DNA of 64,000 nt from Blastomussa wellsi (lineage: Eukaryota; Cnidaria; Anthozoa; Scleractinia; Plerogyridae): assembly GCA_947652115.1 (NCBI GenBank), contig OX393564.1, forward strand, positions 3,600,098-3,664,097. Direction: 5' to 3'. The notes beneath the pieces are model-generated. The model was not told the DNA's origin, searched no databases, and worked only from the letters and a program-made list of their open reading frames with translations. How positions within the stretch are numbered: position 1 is the first letter of the stretch; each line of letters opens with the position of its first letter. This document shows, one piece after another, positions 47,749 through 58,373 of this stretch. Both the position numbers and the translations under genes were made by a program.

Positions 47749-50700
47749 CACTCATCTTGATCCCTTTCTTGACAATCTAGGTGGTAGAATGGAATCCAAA
47801 CCTTCGGCTAAAAAAATCAGAGAGATATTGACTGCAAATGATTTGACTGATATTTGGAGAACTCGAAATCCTGAAAAGAAACAATTTACCTGGACTCAAA
47901 AGAAACCTTTAATAAGACGACGCCTGGACTACTGGCTCGTCAGCACTGAAATCCAAGATGACATAACCGAAGCAAACATAGTTCCTGCGATAAAATCGGA
48001 TCATTCAGCTATTATTCTAACATTAAATAGTCTTGATAAACAGCCTTTCGGTCCTTCGTACTGGAAGTTAAATTCTAGCCTTCTGGACGATGCTAATTAC
48101 ATTCATCTCATCTCTTCGAAATACTCTGACTGGCTCGATGAATTCAAAGATGTAACAGATAAACGAGTCCTGTGGGACTTAATTAAGTATAGAATAAGGC
48201 AAGTTTCTATAAAATACAGCAAGGAAAAAGCAAGAGAACGACGTGCTCGCCTGGCTGAAGCCGAACAGAAAGTCAAAGAATATGATCAATTATGCAATGC
48301 AGACCCTTCAGACAAAAATATTTGTAATCTTGACACTGCTAAATATGAATATGAACTTCTTTATGACTACATCGTGCGTGGTAACATTGTACGGTCAAGA
48401 ATTAACTGGTATGAAAATGGTGAAAAAAATTCAAAATATTTTCTTAACTTAGAGAACGCAAGATCCGGTAAAACCGCAGTCCGTAGACTTTTCGATTCAA
48501 ATGGTAAGATTGCAGTTAATCCGCAAACTATTCTAGATGAACTAAAAAGCTACTATCAAAATTTGTACAGAAACCAAGATCACAATCTGAGTGAAGAGCT
48601 TTGCTCCGATTTCCTAGAAAATAATGGTATACCGACCTTAAGCGAGCAATCTGCATTACTATGCGAAGGAATGCTCTCGCTCACGGAATGCTATAATGCC
48701 CTACAAAAATTCTCCAATGGTAAAGCCCCTGGTAACGATGGCCTTACTGCTCAGTTTTACAAACGTTTCTGGAATTTATTAGGTCAACAGCTTACAGACT
48801 CCTTAAATTTTTCCTTCGAGCACGGTGCCTTATCTAATTCACAAAGGCAAGCCATTATTAAGCTGATCGACAAAAAAGATAGAGACAGGAGATATATAAA
48901 GAATTGGCGACCCATTTCTCTTTTAAACGTCGACGTGAAGATTGCCTCGAAAGCCCTTGCCTTGCGTTTAGAAAAAGTCTTACCGGAAATTATACATGCT
49001 GATCAGTATGCCTATGTCAAAGGAAGAACAATATTTGACGCGGCGCGAACAATTGATGATATTATGCATTACACTAAAATCAAACAGCTGCCTGGACTTA
49101 TGATTGCCTTTGATTTTGAGAAAGCATTCGACTCAGTTAGCTGGTCCTTCTTGTTCAAGGCTTTAAAATCTTTTAAGTTTGGTGATTCTTTTATTAAATG
49201 GGTCTCCATACTCTACACTAACATATCAAGCTGTGTTCTTAATAATGGCTTTTCCACACACTTGTTTGAAGTACGAAGGGGTGTTAGACAAGGAGATCCT
49301 TTGTCGGCTTATCTTTTTATCATTGCTTTGGAAACACTGCTTATCAAAATTCGTTGTGATAAGGATATAAGAGGAATTTTAGTTGAAAACAGAGAAGTAA
49401 AATTAGCAGCTTTTGCCGATGATCTAACTACTTTTCTGGAAGGTATCAAGTCTTATGATTGCCTCTCAACGATTCTGAAAAACTTTGGAATCTGCTCTGG
49501 TTTAAAGATAAATGTTGAAAAGACTGAAGCTCTATGGCTTGGGAGCAATTTTAACAATCCTCCATTCATTGATATTGAAAACATCAATAAGCCGATAAAG
49601 ATTCTAGGGGTATATTTTACTTACAACTTGCGTAAAAGTCAAGAACTCAACTTTGATGCAATATTGAACTCCATATCAAAGACCTTAAAAAGGTGGAAGT
49701 GGAGAAATCTCACTCTGTTTGGTAAAATTCAAGTAGTTAAAACTTTCATTATACCTAAGTTTATGTTTCGGGCGTCTCTGATCAGCTTGTCTGCGGACAT
49801 TGTTAAGCAAATTAATTCCATTATCTATAACTTTATCTGGAAAGGAAAGGATAAAATCAAACGCCTTGCTATTATTAGTGATTATAAAAACGGTGGTTTG
49901 AGAATGCCTCATATTCAAACATCAATCGACACGCAACGTATTATTTGCCTTAAGAAATACTGTGAAGACTACAGTAGCCCTTGGAAACTCATACTTTCGT
50001 TTTTTCTGAAGGACCAGGGCGGAAAACTTCTTTTGCACTGTAACTTTAGTACTTCCGATCTTCCTAGTTGTCTTCCTCCTTTTTATAGGGAATGTTTTGC
50101 AGTCTGGTCCAGTCTATCGAATATATCTCATGTGTCTACCCGTGAAGAAGTACTTAATCAAATATTATGGAACAATCAATACTTACGAGTTGACAAAAAA
50201 CCTGTTTTTTGTAGGAAGCTCTTCTCTAAGGGTATTATATATCTTGCAGATATTCTAACAAATCAAGGAAGACTTAGTTCTTGGAACTCCTTCAAGGCAA
50301 GGGGACTTAATGTGAACGAACACTTTCTGCTCGTAGGTCTTTACAACTCGCTACCTCTAGAATGGAAGAAATTTATCATCTCTACCAACGAAGCTCCAGT
50401 TACCATGGAGAAAAGTACCACGAATTCGCCCACTTTAAACTTAAAAGGCAACACTCTAAGTCTTGATTCAATTACCTCTTCAAAATTGTATTGGAAACTT
50501 ATCGAAACCATTCAGGTTGATCCTTCTGCACGTTCTAAATATGTTGCTTTGTATCCCAATTGTAATATTGACTGGGAAGTCATCTATCTGATTCCACACA
50601 CTGTGACCCTCGATACCAAAACAAGAATGTTTCAATACAAAGTACTAAACCGAATACTTTTCACAAATAAGTCGTTATACAAAATGAAAATTGTTGAGTC

Positions 50701-51270
50701 ACCCCTTTGCTCCTTCTGTAAGACCGCAGAGGAATCTCTTGAGCACTTATTCTGTAGTTGCGATTTTAGTTGCGCTTTTTGGACGTCTGTTGTTCTTTGG
50801 GTTAAATCTCTGCAAATCAATATTGTTTCTTTAAAAAATGAAGATATTATTTTTGGTATAACTCAAAAGATGTCTCATTGGTTACTTTTAAACCATATTA
50901 TTATTGCTGGAAAACAGATAATTTACCAAAATAGCTTAAAGAACGTCGCACCATTGTTGTCTCATCTTGTAGTTAGATTGAAGCATATAGAATCTATTGA
51001 ACGAGCAATTGCCACAAAGAACAATAGACTGGAATTTCACGAAAGGAAGTGGAAGCCTTTTCTTTCTTAAAATTTAAAATTTTGGGATTTTTGGTATAAC
51101 TTTTTTTTTTTGTTTTTTTTTTTTTGTTTTTGTTTTTGTTTTTTTTTTTTGTTTTTTTTTTATGCGTAATGTAAACTAGTGTAGAAATGTAGTGCAATGT
51201 AGCGTCTGTCATGTATGTAAATGTCAAAAAAAAAATAATAATAAAAAAAAAAAAAAAAAAAAAAAAAAAA
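47749..51270 (+). mobile_element. 5'-truncated L1/Tx1-like LINE insertion
   Basis: TAATAGATCGGCTA at 47,735-47,748 recurs at 51,271-51,284, directly after a poly(A) run. These are target-site duplications. The element therefore starts at 47,749 inside the endonuclease domain and ends with T/G-rich 3' UTR and about 29 A's. 5' truncation, a poly(A) tail and a 14-15 bp duplication are the marks of target-primed reverse transcription. The near-perfect duplication and uninterrupted frame argue for a recent event. Confidence 0.95.
47750..51070 (+). CDS. LINE ORF2-like: endonuclease (partial), reverse transcriptase, zinc-finger C-terminus
   Basis: The frame is open from the truncation point (THLDPFLDNLGGR) through the first ATG at 47,789 to TAA at 51,070, 1,093 residues from that ATG. 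It begins within the APE endonuclease: RRLDYWLVS and SDHSAI (Asp-His catalytic pair) are its last motifs. Reverse transcriptase motifs follow: NWRPISLLNVDVKI, AFDFEKAFDSVSW, RRGVRQGDPLSAYLF and AAFADDLTTF with the two catalytic aspartates near residue 543. Near residue 971 a CSFC...HLF-C zinc-finger-like motif ends the protein, as in L1/Tx1 elements. ORF1 and most of the endonuclease are missing, so it cannot be autonomous despite the intact reverse transcriptase. Confidence 0.95.
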   Translation, partial: THLDPFLDNLGGRMESKPSAKKIREILTANDLTDIWRTRNPEKKQFTWTQKKPLIRRRLDYWLVSTEIQDDITEANIVPAIKSDHSAIILTLNSLDKQPFGPSYWKLNSSLLDDANYIHLISSKYSDWLDEFKDVTDKRVLWDLIKYRIRQVSIKYSKEKARERRARLAEAEQKVKEYDQLCNADPSDKNICNLDTAKYEYELLYDYIVRGNIVRSRINWYENGEKNSKYFLNLENARSGKTAVRRLFDSNGKIAVNPQTILDELKSYYQNLYRNQDHNLSEELCSDFLENNGIPTLSEQSALLCEGMLSLTECYNALQKFSNGKAPGNDGLTAQFYKRFWNLLGQQLTDSLNFSFEHGALSNSQRQAIIKLIDKKDRDRRYIKNWRPISLLNVDVKIASKALALRLEKVLPEIIHADQYAYVKGRTIFDAARTIDDIMHYTKIKQLPGLMIAFDFEKAFDSVSWSFLFKALKSFKFGDSFIKWVSILYTNISSCVLNNGFSTHLFEVRRGVRQGDPLSAYLFIIALETLLIKIRCDKDIRGILVENREVKLAAFADDLTTFLEGIKSYDCLSTILKNFGICSGLKINVEKTEALWLGSNFNNPPFIDIENINKPIKILGVYFTYNLRKSQELNFDAILNSISKTLKRWKWRNLTLFGKIQVVKTFIIPKFMFRASLISLSADIVKQINSIIYNFIWKGKDKIKRLAIISDYKNGGLRMPHIQTSIDTQRIICLKKYCEDYSSPWKLILSFFLKDQGGKLLLHCNFSTSDLPSCLPPFYRECFAVWSSLSNISHVSTREEVLNQILWNNQYLRVDKKPVFCRKLFSKGIIYLADILTNQGRLSSWNSFKARGLNVNEHFLLVGLYNSLPLEWKKFIISTNEAPVTMEKSTTNSPTLNLKGNTLSLDSITSSKLYWKLIETIQVDPSARSKYVALYPNCNIDWEVIYLIPHTVTLDTKTRMFQYKVLNRILFTNKSLYKMKIVESPLCSFCKTAEESLEHLFCSCDFSCAFWTSVVLWVKSLQINIVSLKNEDIIFGITQKMSHWLLLNHIIIAGKQIIYQNSLKNVAPLLSHLVVRLKHIESIERAIATKNNRLEFHERKWKPFLS

Positions 51271-51284
51271 TAATAGATCGGCTA

Positions 51285-53496
51285 TTTTTTTAAAAAATCA
51301 ATGGTTAGTGGCAGCGTCCTTTAAGTTAGTTAGTCAAAGGGAAACAAAAACGATTAAACGAAATTCAAGTGAAAAACGAGTTTAGGGATTGTCGACGCCG
51401 AAATCTGCAACTACACTTCTTTTCGGACGGGCTCGATAGACTCAAAAATCAAGGTGAAAATTTGTAGAAAATGTCGTTTTAGGTGAACCAAAATCAACAT
51501 TAACTAATTAAAATTCGATTGTTCGTTGCCAGGCGTTCAGAAGCTAGTTTAATAAGCTGAAGGAACATGTTTACTTATCGAACAGGTTCTACAAAGTAAC
51601 AAGAGAGCATTTGTGAGCTACATGGAGAAGAAGGTTATTGGCATTTCTTGCCTTTGTTATTTATACATGTACACGAACATCTGCATCGTCCGTAACGCAA
51701 ATAAAAAAAATGTGAACATTTTTGTTTGCTCTTAGCTGTACTTTTATTCTTCAGTTTAGGCTTCTCAACAAGTTATATTTCGAACTCGGAAGTAACCCTC
51801 TTTCAGGGAAACAGTCAGGGAAGAAAATACAATATTTATATATTTATTTGCTGTTCCTAAAATCGGTATATGTTTTCGTCACCTTGGGTAAGCAGAGCCA
51901 AAACAGGGTAACTGGTAAAAAATCAATTTATTCGGCAGCGGTACGATTTCTTGGCAATACGCCTAAACCGTTGGAAGGCCAATTTAGAGTTGCAACGCCT
52001 AAAATAAAGAGGAATGAATACTATAATGGTAGTTGTTAAGAAAAAGTTTGAACAAAAAAAAAAACGTCCAGTGAAAACGTGCGTGTTCTCTGTAGTATGA
52101 TCCTCACATTATTTTAATTACTATTTGTAATACCGTTACTTTATTAGTGGTTTCTAGTCATTGTTGTTAATTTTAGTCTCCTTAGTTCTCTTGTTGTTCT
52201 CAGTTGTTCTTTAGTTGTGCCTAGTTGTACATGTGTATTAATCATTTGTGTAAACATGACCCGCCTGGACCAACGTTGCTACCTGCGGGCATGGTTTAAT
52301 TGTAATTTTAATTTAAAAGCAAAAATAAAACGTATGTATGTAAATTCTACGTAAATTCAGTGCATTTATCTTCTTTAACAAACTGCCAATCACAAATTCA
52401 TTTCGATTCGATAATGACCTTCATTCAACAAAGACCGTTGTCATGAAAAAAGTCATAGTTATTGAAAGCAAATGAAAAACTAAACCTTAAATGAACTGGC
52501 ATTTGATGTTTAAGTAAACTTTAATTTAATGCCCTAGTAAGCAAGACAATGCCTTCACTTTTTAATTCAAGTTTGATTTTTTCTTGCTAAATTGTATGCT
52601 AATAATAATATTTGAAACGATCCATAAATTGCAATAAAGTTTGACAGGTGTTTCCTTCTGATCTTTGTGAACGTCAAACTTCAAGACAAGTCAACAAACG
52701 TACGTGTACTCAATTGATGTTGGCTGGAAAACTGTATACTGATCGTTTCGTAGAAAACGACGCTGCTGCAAGAAGTCCTTTTGAAAATCGAAATTTAACA
52801 GAACCTTATTGATTTTATATTAAATAGTAACTGAAACCCAGCTTAAACCTTTGGGAACAATAACTTAGTTTGAAGATTATTTTTTTCTTTTTCTGTACTG
52901 TTCTGTAAGTTGCCTTTCCTCCATGTGCCGAGTCATTCACGTTTCAGTTTTGATTGCAAAAGGAATTTTTTAATAGGGTTGCATAACATCATACTTGGCA
53001 TTTTTAATGCTTCTAGACCAAGTACTGAAATTGCCTTCTCTTTTTGTATTTTACTGAAGCTATACCAAAAAGTTAACATAAAGATAAATCTGCACTTATT
53101 ATTTACAAAAATAAAACTCCCACATTTTGTATAATTATAGCAAAACCAAATATCAAAATAATTTGTTGTTGCTTGCAAATCATACAAATGTTTTGTTTCC
53201 CAGTTAAAAAAGAGCCCTTAGATCTCTGTTTTCTTTATGACGATTATCTCGCTTCTAAGATAAAACGCGTGGAGAAATTTTCTCTTCAGTTAGTTTAGAA
53301 TAAGGAAATGATGTTTTTTATTTCTTTTAACTAAAATACTTTTATATATACTAGACTTCTTTTCTTCATTAAGGTTGCTCCTTGCTTTTATGAAATCATT
53401 GTTTCTCTTCTTATTTATCCTTCATGTAGCACTGACTTTGCAAAACAGACCTCTCGACCTTAATACTGGGTTAGAAGTGACACAAAGGTGAACAAT
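51285..53496. other. No supported gene
   Basis: AT-rich sequence before the second GPCR. A 105-codon frame at 51,722 has no family features and lacks support. It may include promoter of the receptor. Confidence 0.4.
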
Positions 53497-54539
53497 ATGA
53501 GCGTTCTCTATAACAGCAGCTCCCAGGCAAACCTCACTGCGCCCACGGAATTTCCTCCTCGTTCAAAGCAGACAGAAGAAGTTGTAAAGATGGTCACGTT
53601 TTCGATTATCACAATCGTTGGCATTATGGGCAACTCACTTGTAATTGCAGTTGTTAACATATTTCGCAGCATGCGAACTACTACCAATTGCCTCCTGGTT
53701 AATGTGGCTGCTGCAGACATCATTACCCTTGTATTCACAGCAATCCTTTTTATACTCATTATGACAGGAAACAGTTCATTTCCTTCTTCCAGAATTCTTT
53801 CAAGCTTCCTTTGTAAATTCATCTACACGAACACCATCGCGGTTGTAACGCTTCTGGTGACGGCGTTGACTCTAACGCTTCTCGCGTTCGAGAGATACCA
53901 CGCCATGGTGAAACCTCTGATTGTATCCCTCAGACTCACAAGCGAAAAGATTGCTTACGCCATAACCGCAATCTGGCTGGTTGCCATAGCGATGGTAGCT
54001 CCCTTGTTTTTGCCACTTTGGATTATGATTCCGAAAAGCGTTCTTGTTCTCACGGCGAAGCAAACTATGAAATGATTATTTATACTGATTGTTTGTTTGC
54101 CATTCTCACATTGGTTCCATTCACTCTGATCGTCTTTTGCTATTCGCAGATAATCTATGGCATTTACTTTAAAAACACAATTTGTTGTAGCAAAAGTGAC
54201 GGATATCACATGCCACAGGAAACGAGAGAAAAGAGAAGATTGCTGACACTGTTAATCCTTTTGACCGCGGTGTTTTTTCTAGCCTTTATCCCTTATGGGA
54301 TTTTGTTAATATTGAAAGTTAGTAGAGTGACCCACACACATGTCCTGTTCCTTCAATCTGTTTCACAGTATCTTACGCTTATGAACTGTTCGGTGAATCC
54401 TTTGATCTACACTTTTCAAAGTTCTAGCTACAGACGCGCTTTTAAGCTCGTTATAAAGAAAATGCTTTGTCGCGACGTCACTTATGAACTTTCTGAACTG
54501 ATTGAAATGCGCGCCCGCACTTCGTTACGAAATGTATGA
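53497..54539 (+). pseudogene. GPCR paralogue with one-base frameshift
   Basis: It is intronless and close to the 26.46-kb receptor. The first ATG is at 53,497; an upstream GTG is not a start. Frame 1 carries TM1 (MGNSLVI), TM2 (NVAAADI), Cys before TM3, FERY, and TM4 IWLVAIAMVAPLF. At a T-run near 54,005-54,012 the homology moves to the next frame (YDSEKRSCSHGEANYEMIIY, then TM5-TM7 with NPLIY) and ends at 54,539 with EMRARTSLRNV, matching the other gene's C-terminus. Frame 1 alone would stop at 54,075 after 192 residues. Loss of one T in a homopolymer could be a true pseudogenising event or an assembly error. All other landmarks are intact. Confidence 0.9.
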
Positions 54540-54566
54540 CGAAATGTACACCCATGTAGTAAAGGT

Positions 54567-54857
54567 AAAGTCTGCATTCGGGCCTCGTGGCCCGAGGGCC
54601 GGAGCTTATCCCGGTTTCTGTAGCATGAAGCGACAGAGAGTATTTCTACTCCCCCCTGGATGGGATGCTAGTCCATCGCAGGGTTACCCCCGGCAGTAAA
54701 TTCGCCGGTACCCATTTATACCCCTGGGCGAAGAGAGGCACTGTGAGAGTAAAGCGTCTTGCCCAAGGACACAACACAGTGCCCCGGCTAGAGGCTCGAA
54801 CCTAGACCGTCTGATCCGGAGTCCAGCACACTAACCATTAGGCCATTGCGCCATCCA
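54567..54857 (-). mobile_element. tRNA-headed SINE, full-length copy
   Basis: The reverse complement shares the head AATGGTTAGTGTGCTGGACT, B-box GGTTCGAGCC and body CTGCGATGGACTAGCATCCC with the 145-438 copy. It begins 27 bp beyond the GPCR paralogue's stop, so it lies in or beside its 3' UTR. Confidence 0.9.
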
Positions 54858-55279
54858 CACCCATGTAGTAGGAACTCTTTAATTAATGTAAATCTGTTAT
54901 GTAAAAGTGAAATCACCAAATTAAGCCAGGACTATAAACAATCCTTATTGTTACTGTTCCCTTGGCCAATGGATGGCTTTAATTAAATTCGATGGACATC
55001 ATTCAGTTGAACTATATTGTGTGAATTGTAAGTGATGAGGCGCGGAAATCAGGACGGGTTTTGCTTATCTAATTTTAGGACTGTTTTTGACCCGAAATTT
55101 AATATATTAGACTTATTTTGTCAGACAGAATAGTGAAGTGCGCGAGATTCGGACAACATTAGTCTGTTCTGAGAGAAACAGAGGGACTGCAGGCGAAGGT
55201 TTTGTTTCAAAAGTGTTTTAGCGACACTGCCTTTCTCGCTTTAAGAAATCTTGAAATCATGCGCCATTCCCGTTTGCTT

Positions 55280-55416
<137 letters not shown>

Positions 55417-55690
55417 TTTCTTTAAGTGCCAATGTATTTAGCACTACTGTGCTAATTGGGGACACTGTAAACAAGGAAACAAATATTGTAAATGAAACAG
55501 AAATTAAGTTCTTACAAATCCCAACTGGCAGGAGGCAGACCAGTTGGCTATTTACAAAGCGTGGAAGAGTTGAATTCGGGACCACCGAAGACAAATCCGT
55601 TTTTTAGTGGCAGTGAGGAGGACTCGAACCTTGGACCACCAGATTACAAGTCCAGCGCCCTGACCACTAGGCCACGCTCGCCTCCTCTTG
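55417..55690 (-). mobile_element. Second SINE family with tRNA-Thr-like head
   Basis: On the minus strand the head GCGTGGCCTAGTGGTCAGGG, GCTGGACTTGTAATCTGG and GGTTCGAGTCC folds like a tRNA with a TGT anticodon loop. Acceptor pairing is poor. The body ends CACAGTAGTGCTAAATACAT and then the ATT tail. Confidence 0.8.
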
Positions 55691-56417
55691 TCTCAGTATT
55701 GACGTCACTTTCGGGCTTCGCGAGCACAGGGAACCCAAGCTAACGAAATATTACTAAGGTGAAGTTGTAAAACATAAATAAACTGCCATTGAAAGGTACA
55801 TATATTCCTTATTGTTGTCCACCTTGTGTTTACGAAGTATAACAAAGCGTAATCATGGCGCAGTCCAGCGATTGTGACATGCGCGACGAATCAGAAGTGT
55901 CGAATGATTCGTAATAAAAAAAAACGACAATGGCGCAATCGAGCAGTAGGACGGGCTTGACAACAACGCGAAACTTCGCCTCCAAATCATGTTCCAAAAA
56001 ACTCCCCTCGTTCCAAAATTACACTCAAACTTGGGGTTTTATCGGTGTAAAAACCTGTGACTTTTTTCTTTGTTTTTGATCTATTGTCTTTCTGTCCTAT
56101 ATTAATTGTTTCTAGGTTCTTTGTTGTCCTGTTCGTGCTTATGAACACGCCGAGCACTCAGTCTGTAGTGAGTGGTAGTACAGCATTATGTAATCTTTAT
56201 TTTCGTATTGTAAATGCCTTATCATTTTCTTCCATTTTCTTGTTGTCGTGTCCCAACGCCGTATTGAAACCGATGGAACTGGATTATCGCACACACGAAT
56301 AACACAAACGAATCAAATCAGAAATCCGCCATGCTGCTTTTGAATAATCACTACTTCATATACGGTGCACCGAAGTATACAAACGCTACACTTGTTTGCT
56401 GTAATTTTGTTTTCTAT

Positions 56418-56419
<2 letters not shown>
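55691..56419. other. No supported gene
   Basis: Contains only short frames without family features. Confidence 0.4.
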
Positions 56420-56449
<30 letters not shown>

Positions 56450-56711
56450 TGAGCGAATAGTCAACGAGGCACAGCCGAGTTGACTATCGCTCATAGAAAA
56501 CGAGGGCGAGTAGTTTAATTGTTTTAGTAGAAACTCTAAAGGATTGCATCCCAAAAGCTAACAGTTTATGTATTTTTAAGCCAAAAATCAAGAAAAATCT
56601 TGCCTTCGAAGAGCAACGCCCGCGCAAACATTTTCTATCGGCGAATAGAAAACAATCGGAGAACCAATCAGATTCAAGGATTTCCAATGGAACACAGATG
56701 AGTTTCTACTA
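56420..56711. mobile_element. Fold-back-headed repeat, longer copy of the 14.69-kb family
   Basis: The head AACAATTAGACTACGAGCCC to AGGGCGAGTAGTTTAATTG is a palindrome with GTCAACGAGGC / GCCGAGTTGAC at its centre. The following 200 bp match 14,705-14,905. Confidence 0.75.
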
Positions 56712-57351
56712 ATTTGCTACTTGAACTATCTGAATATATTTGTTCGTATCAGCGAGAGAAATAATTTAATTATTGTCTCCTCACGAATAAAGCTAATGGC
56801 TGCAATATGACCGCTTTAATGTTTCCAAATTAGTTAATATGACAAATGTTTTTTAGAAAAAGTGTTTTCCAATTAATTAATTTCAAAATTAAGGATAGTA
56901 TCGTCTTCCCTCTCAGTAGTAACGAAACGGGCCTAATACATGTTGTGGTTGAAATATATCTTCGGTTTAAAATTATTGAAACCAGTTTATCATAATCAGA
57001 AATAGATAAAGAAATAATAATAAAAAAAAAAACAAATATGTAAACCGCAACATATATCCCATTAAAATTGATATGAGCGTATGTCTAAGATGTTCTGGTA
57101 TCACTGACAGGACCATTAAATACCTGAAAGATAATTACTTCCACTCTTTTCTATATTCTTCAATTTATAAAATGCTTGCCTTATAGTTCTTTAGCCTAAA
57201 AACGATAATCTCTTCAGGTGGCGTCTCCTGGCCGTGTAGTCCATAATAAGAATATAGTTTCCCCACTTAATACGGAATACTGGTTGATAAAGAACTTTTC
57301 TGTTGTCTTTACAGGGTCTGTATAAAACGGTTTCAACTTTTTTTATTGTTG

Positions 57352-57600
57352 TTAAAGTGCCCCTGAGACGAAATTGGTGGTATTTAATTACTTTTTTTCA
57401 TTTTCGTGTACAAGGGACTTTCTTAATCATCTTGCCAAAATTTCAATCCATTCTGGACATGAGAAGTCATAATTTTTAAGCTTTTACTTTCGAAAATTTA
57501 CGGCCGCCATTAATTTGCTGCGTTCCAAGGCTTGGTTGCGATTCCGAGAAAGTGACGTCAAAGGCTCAAAAATACCTCACGGATTGTAATTATAATAACA
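57352..57600 (+). mobile_element. Orphan left end of a related TTAA-type element
   Basis: TTAA is followed by AGTGCCCCTGAGACGAAAT, similar to the end of the 58.16-kb element (AGTGTATATGACAC-AAAT). TGACGTCA sits at 57,553-57,560, 197 bp in, as in that element. No right end or gene follows before 58,080, so it is a truncated relative. Confidence 0.5.
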
Positions 57601-58104
57601 ATAACTATTGAAAATCAAATGAAGATCAACAAAAACTTTTGAATCGTTCTTCGTGCAATTTCCTTTGCTGATTGTTATTATATTTTAAGAATTGCTATTA
57701 AAAGCTTTTTTCAAGGAAAACTTTTTGTCTTTCGGAAATTGTAATGGTTATGATTAACTGATAACAGGACATTGTGTCGTCCAATTCTGTCTGTAATTAA
57801 TACTTCGTCTGATTTTGTTAACTGGCTAGTATGATTACAGACCGAATTGGACTCCACTCAGTCCTATTACCATTATTTATAATACGTGACGTTTCTCCGC
57901 CCTTCGCGCCGGCTACATGTATTTCAAGTTTCTTCGAGTTTTGATTGGTTCACTGGATTGTTTGTGGTCTTTGTGATTGGCCAGCATTACTACGTTTTTT
58001 TGGTTTTACGACGCTCAGCTGAAAATCGTTCCAGCATTTTGAAACCGAAACTACCCGCTATTTTGCAGGCTGTTATCTTAAAACAAGTCATTACAGGTGA
58101 TATA

Positions 58105-58157
58105 AAAGTGAGAGATGATCATCGCAGTGAATTTCCAATTTAGGCAATTGGAATTAA
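58105..58157. repeat. Left half of a tRNA-like SINE interrupted by the transposon
   Basis: AAAGTGAGAGATGATCATCG to GGAATTAA matches 63,601-63,653. In that uninterrupted copy GGAATTAA continues AGAA, which is how the right flank at 63,141 resumes. This shows the insertion point. Confidence 0.8.
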
Positions 58158-58342
58158 AGTGTATATGACACAAATTTTTTCTCTTCATTTTTTTGATCCT
58201 TGATATGTGTAAAAATGATTCTGAGCTTTTAAGATTTTAAAAGTTTTGGCAAGCGCTTTTTTTTGCGGTCGAAAATGCCTCGATTTTGACTCAAAATTTG
58301 TCCGAAAGCCGCGCGGTCAAAAAGTCACGTGATTTTGTCTTG

Positions 58343-58350
58343 TGACGTCA
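58343..58350 (+). promoter_or_regulatory. CRE-like TGACGTCA upstream of the THAP gene
   Basis: Palindromic CREB/ATF-type site, 23 bp before the start codon, inside CTTGTGACGTCA. The same 12-mer occurs, inverted, upstream of the other gene in the element. Confidence 0.5.
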
Positions 58351-58373
58351 GTTGATTTGACTCAGATCACAAC

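Noticed and set aside
50994..51227. Lys-rich minus-strand frame
   Set aside because: It is the reverse of the T/G-rich 3' UTR of the LINE.
55617..55690. tRNA-Thr gene
   Set aside because: The anticodon arm is good, yet the acceptor ends mismatch and the body and ATT tail mark it as a SINE.
57886..58143. 85-codon frame upstream of the transposon
   Set aside because: It starts at GTG and its end lies in the SINE half, with no family features.
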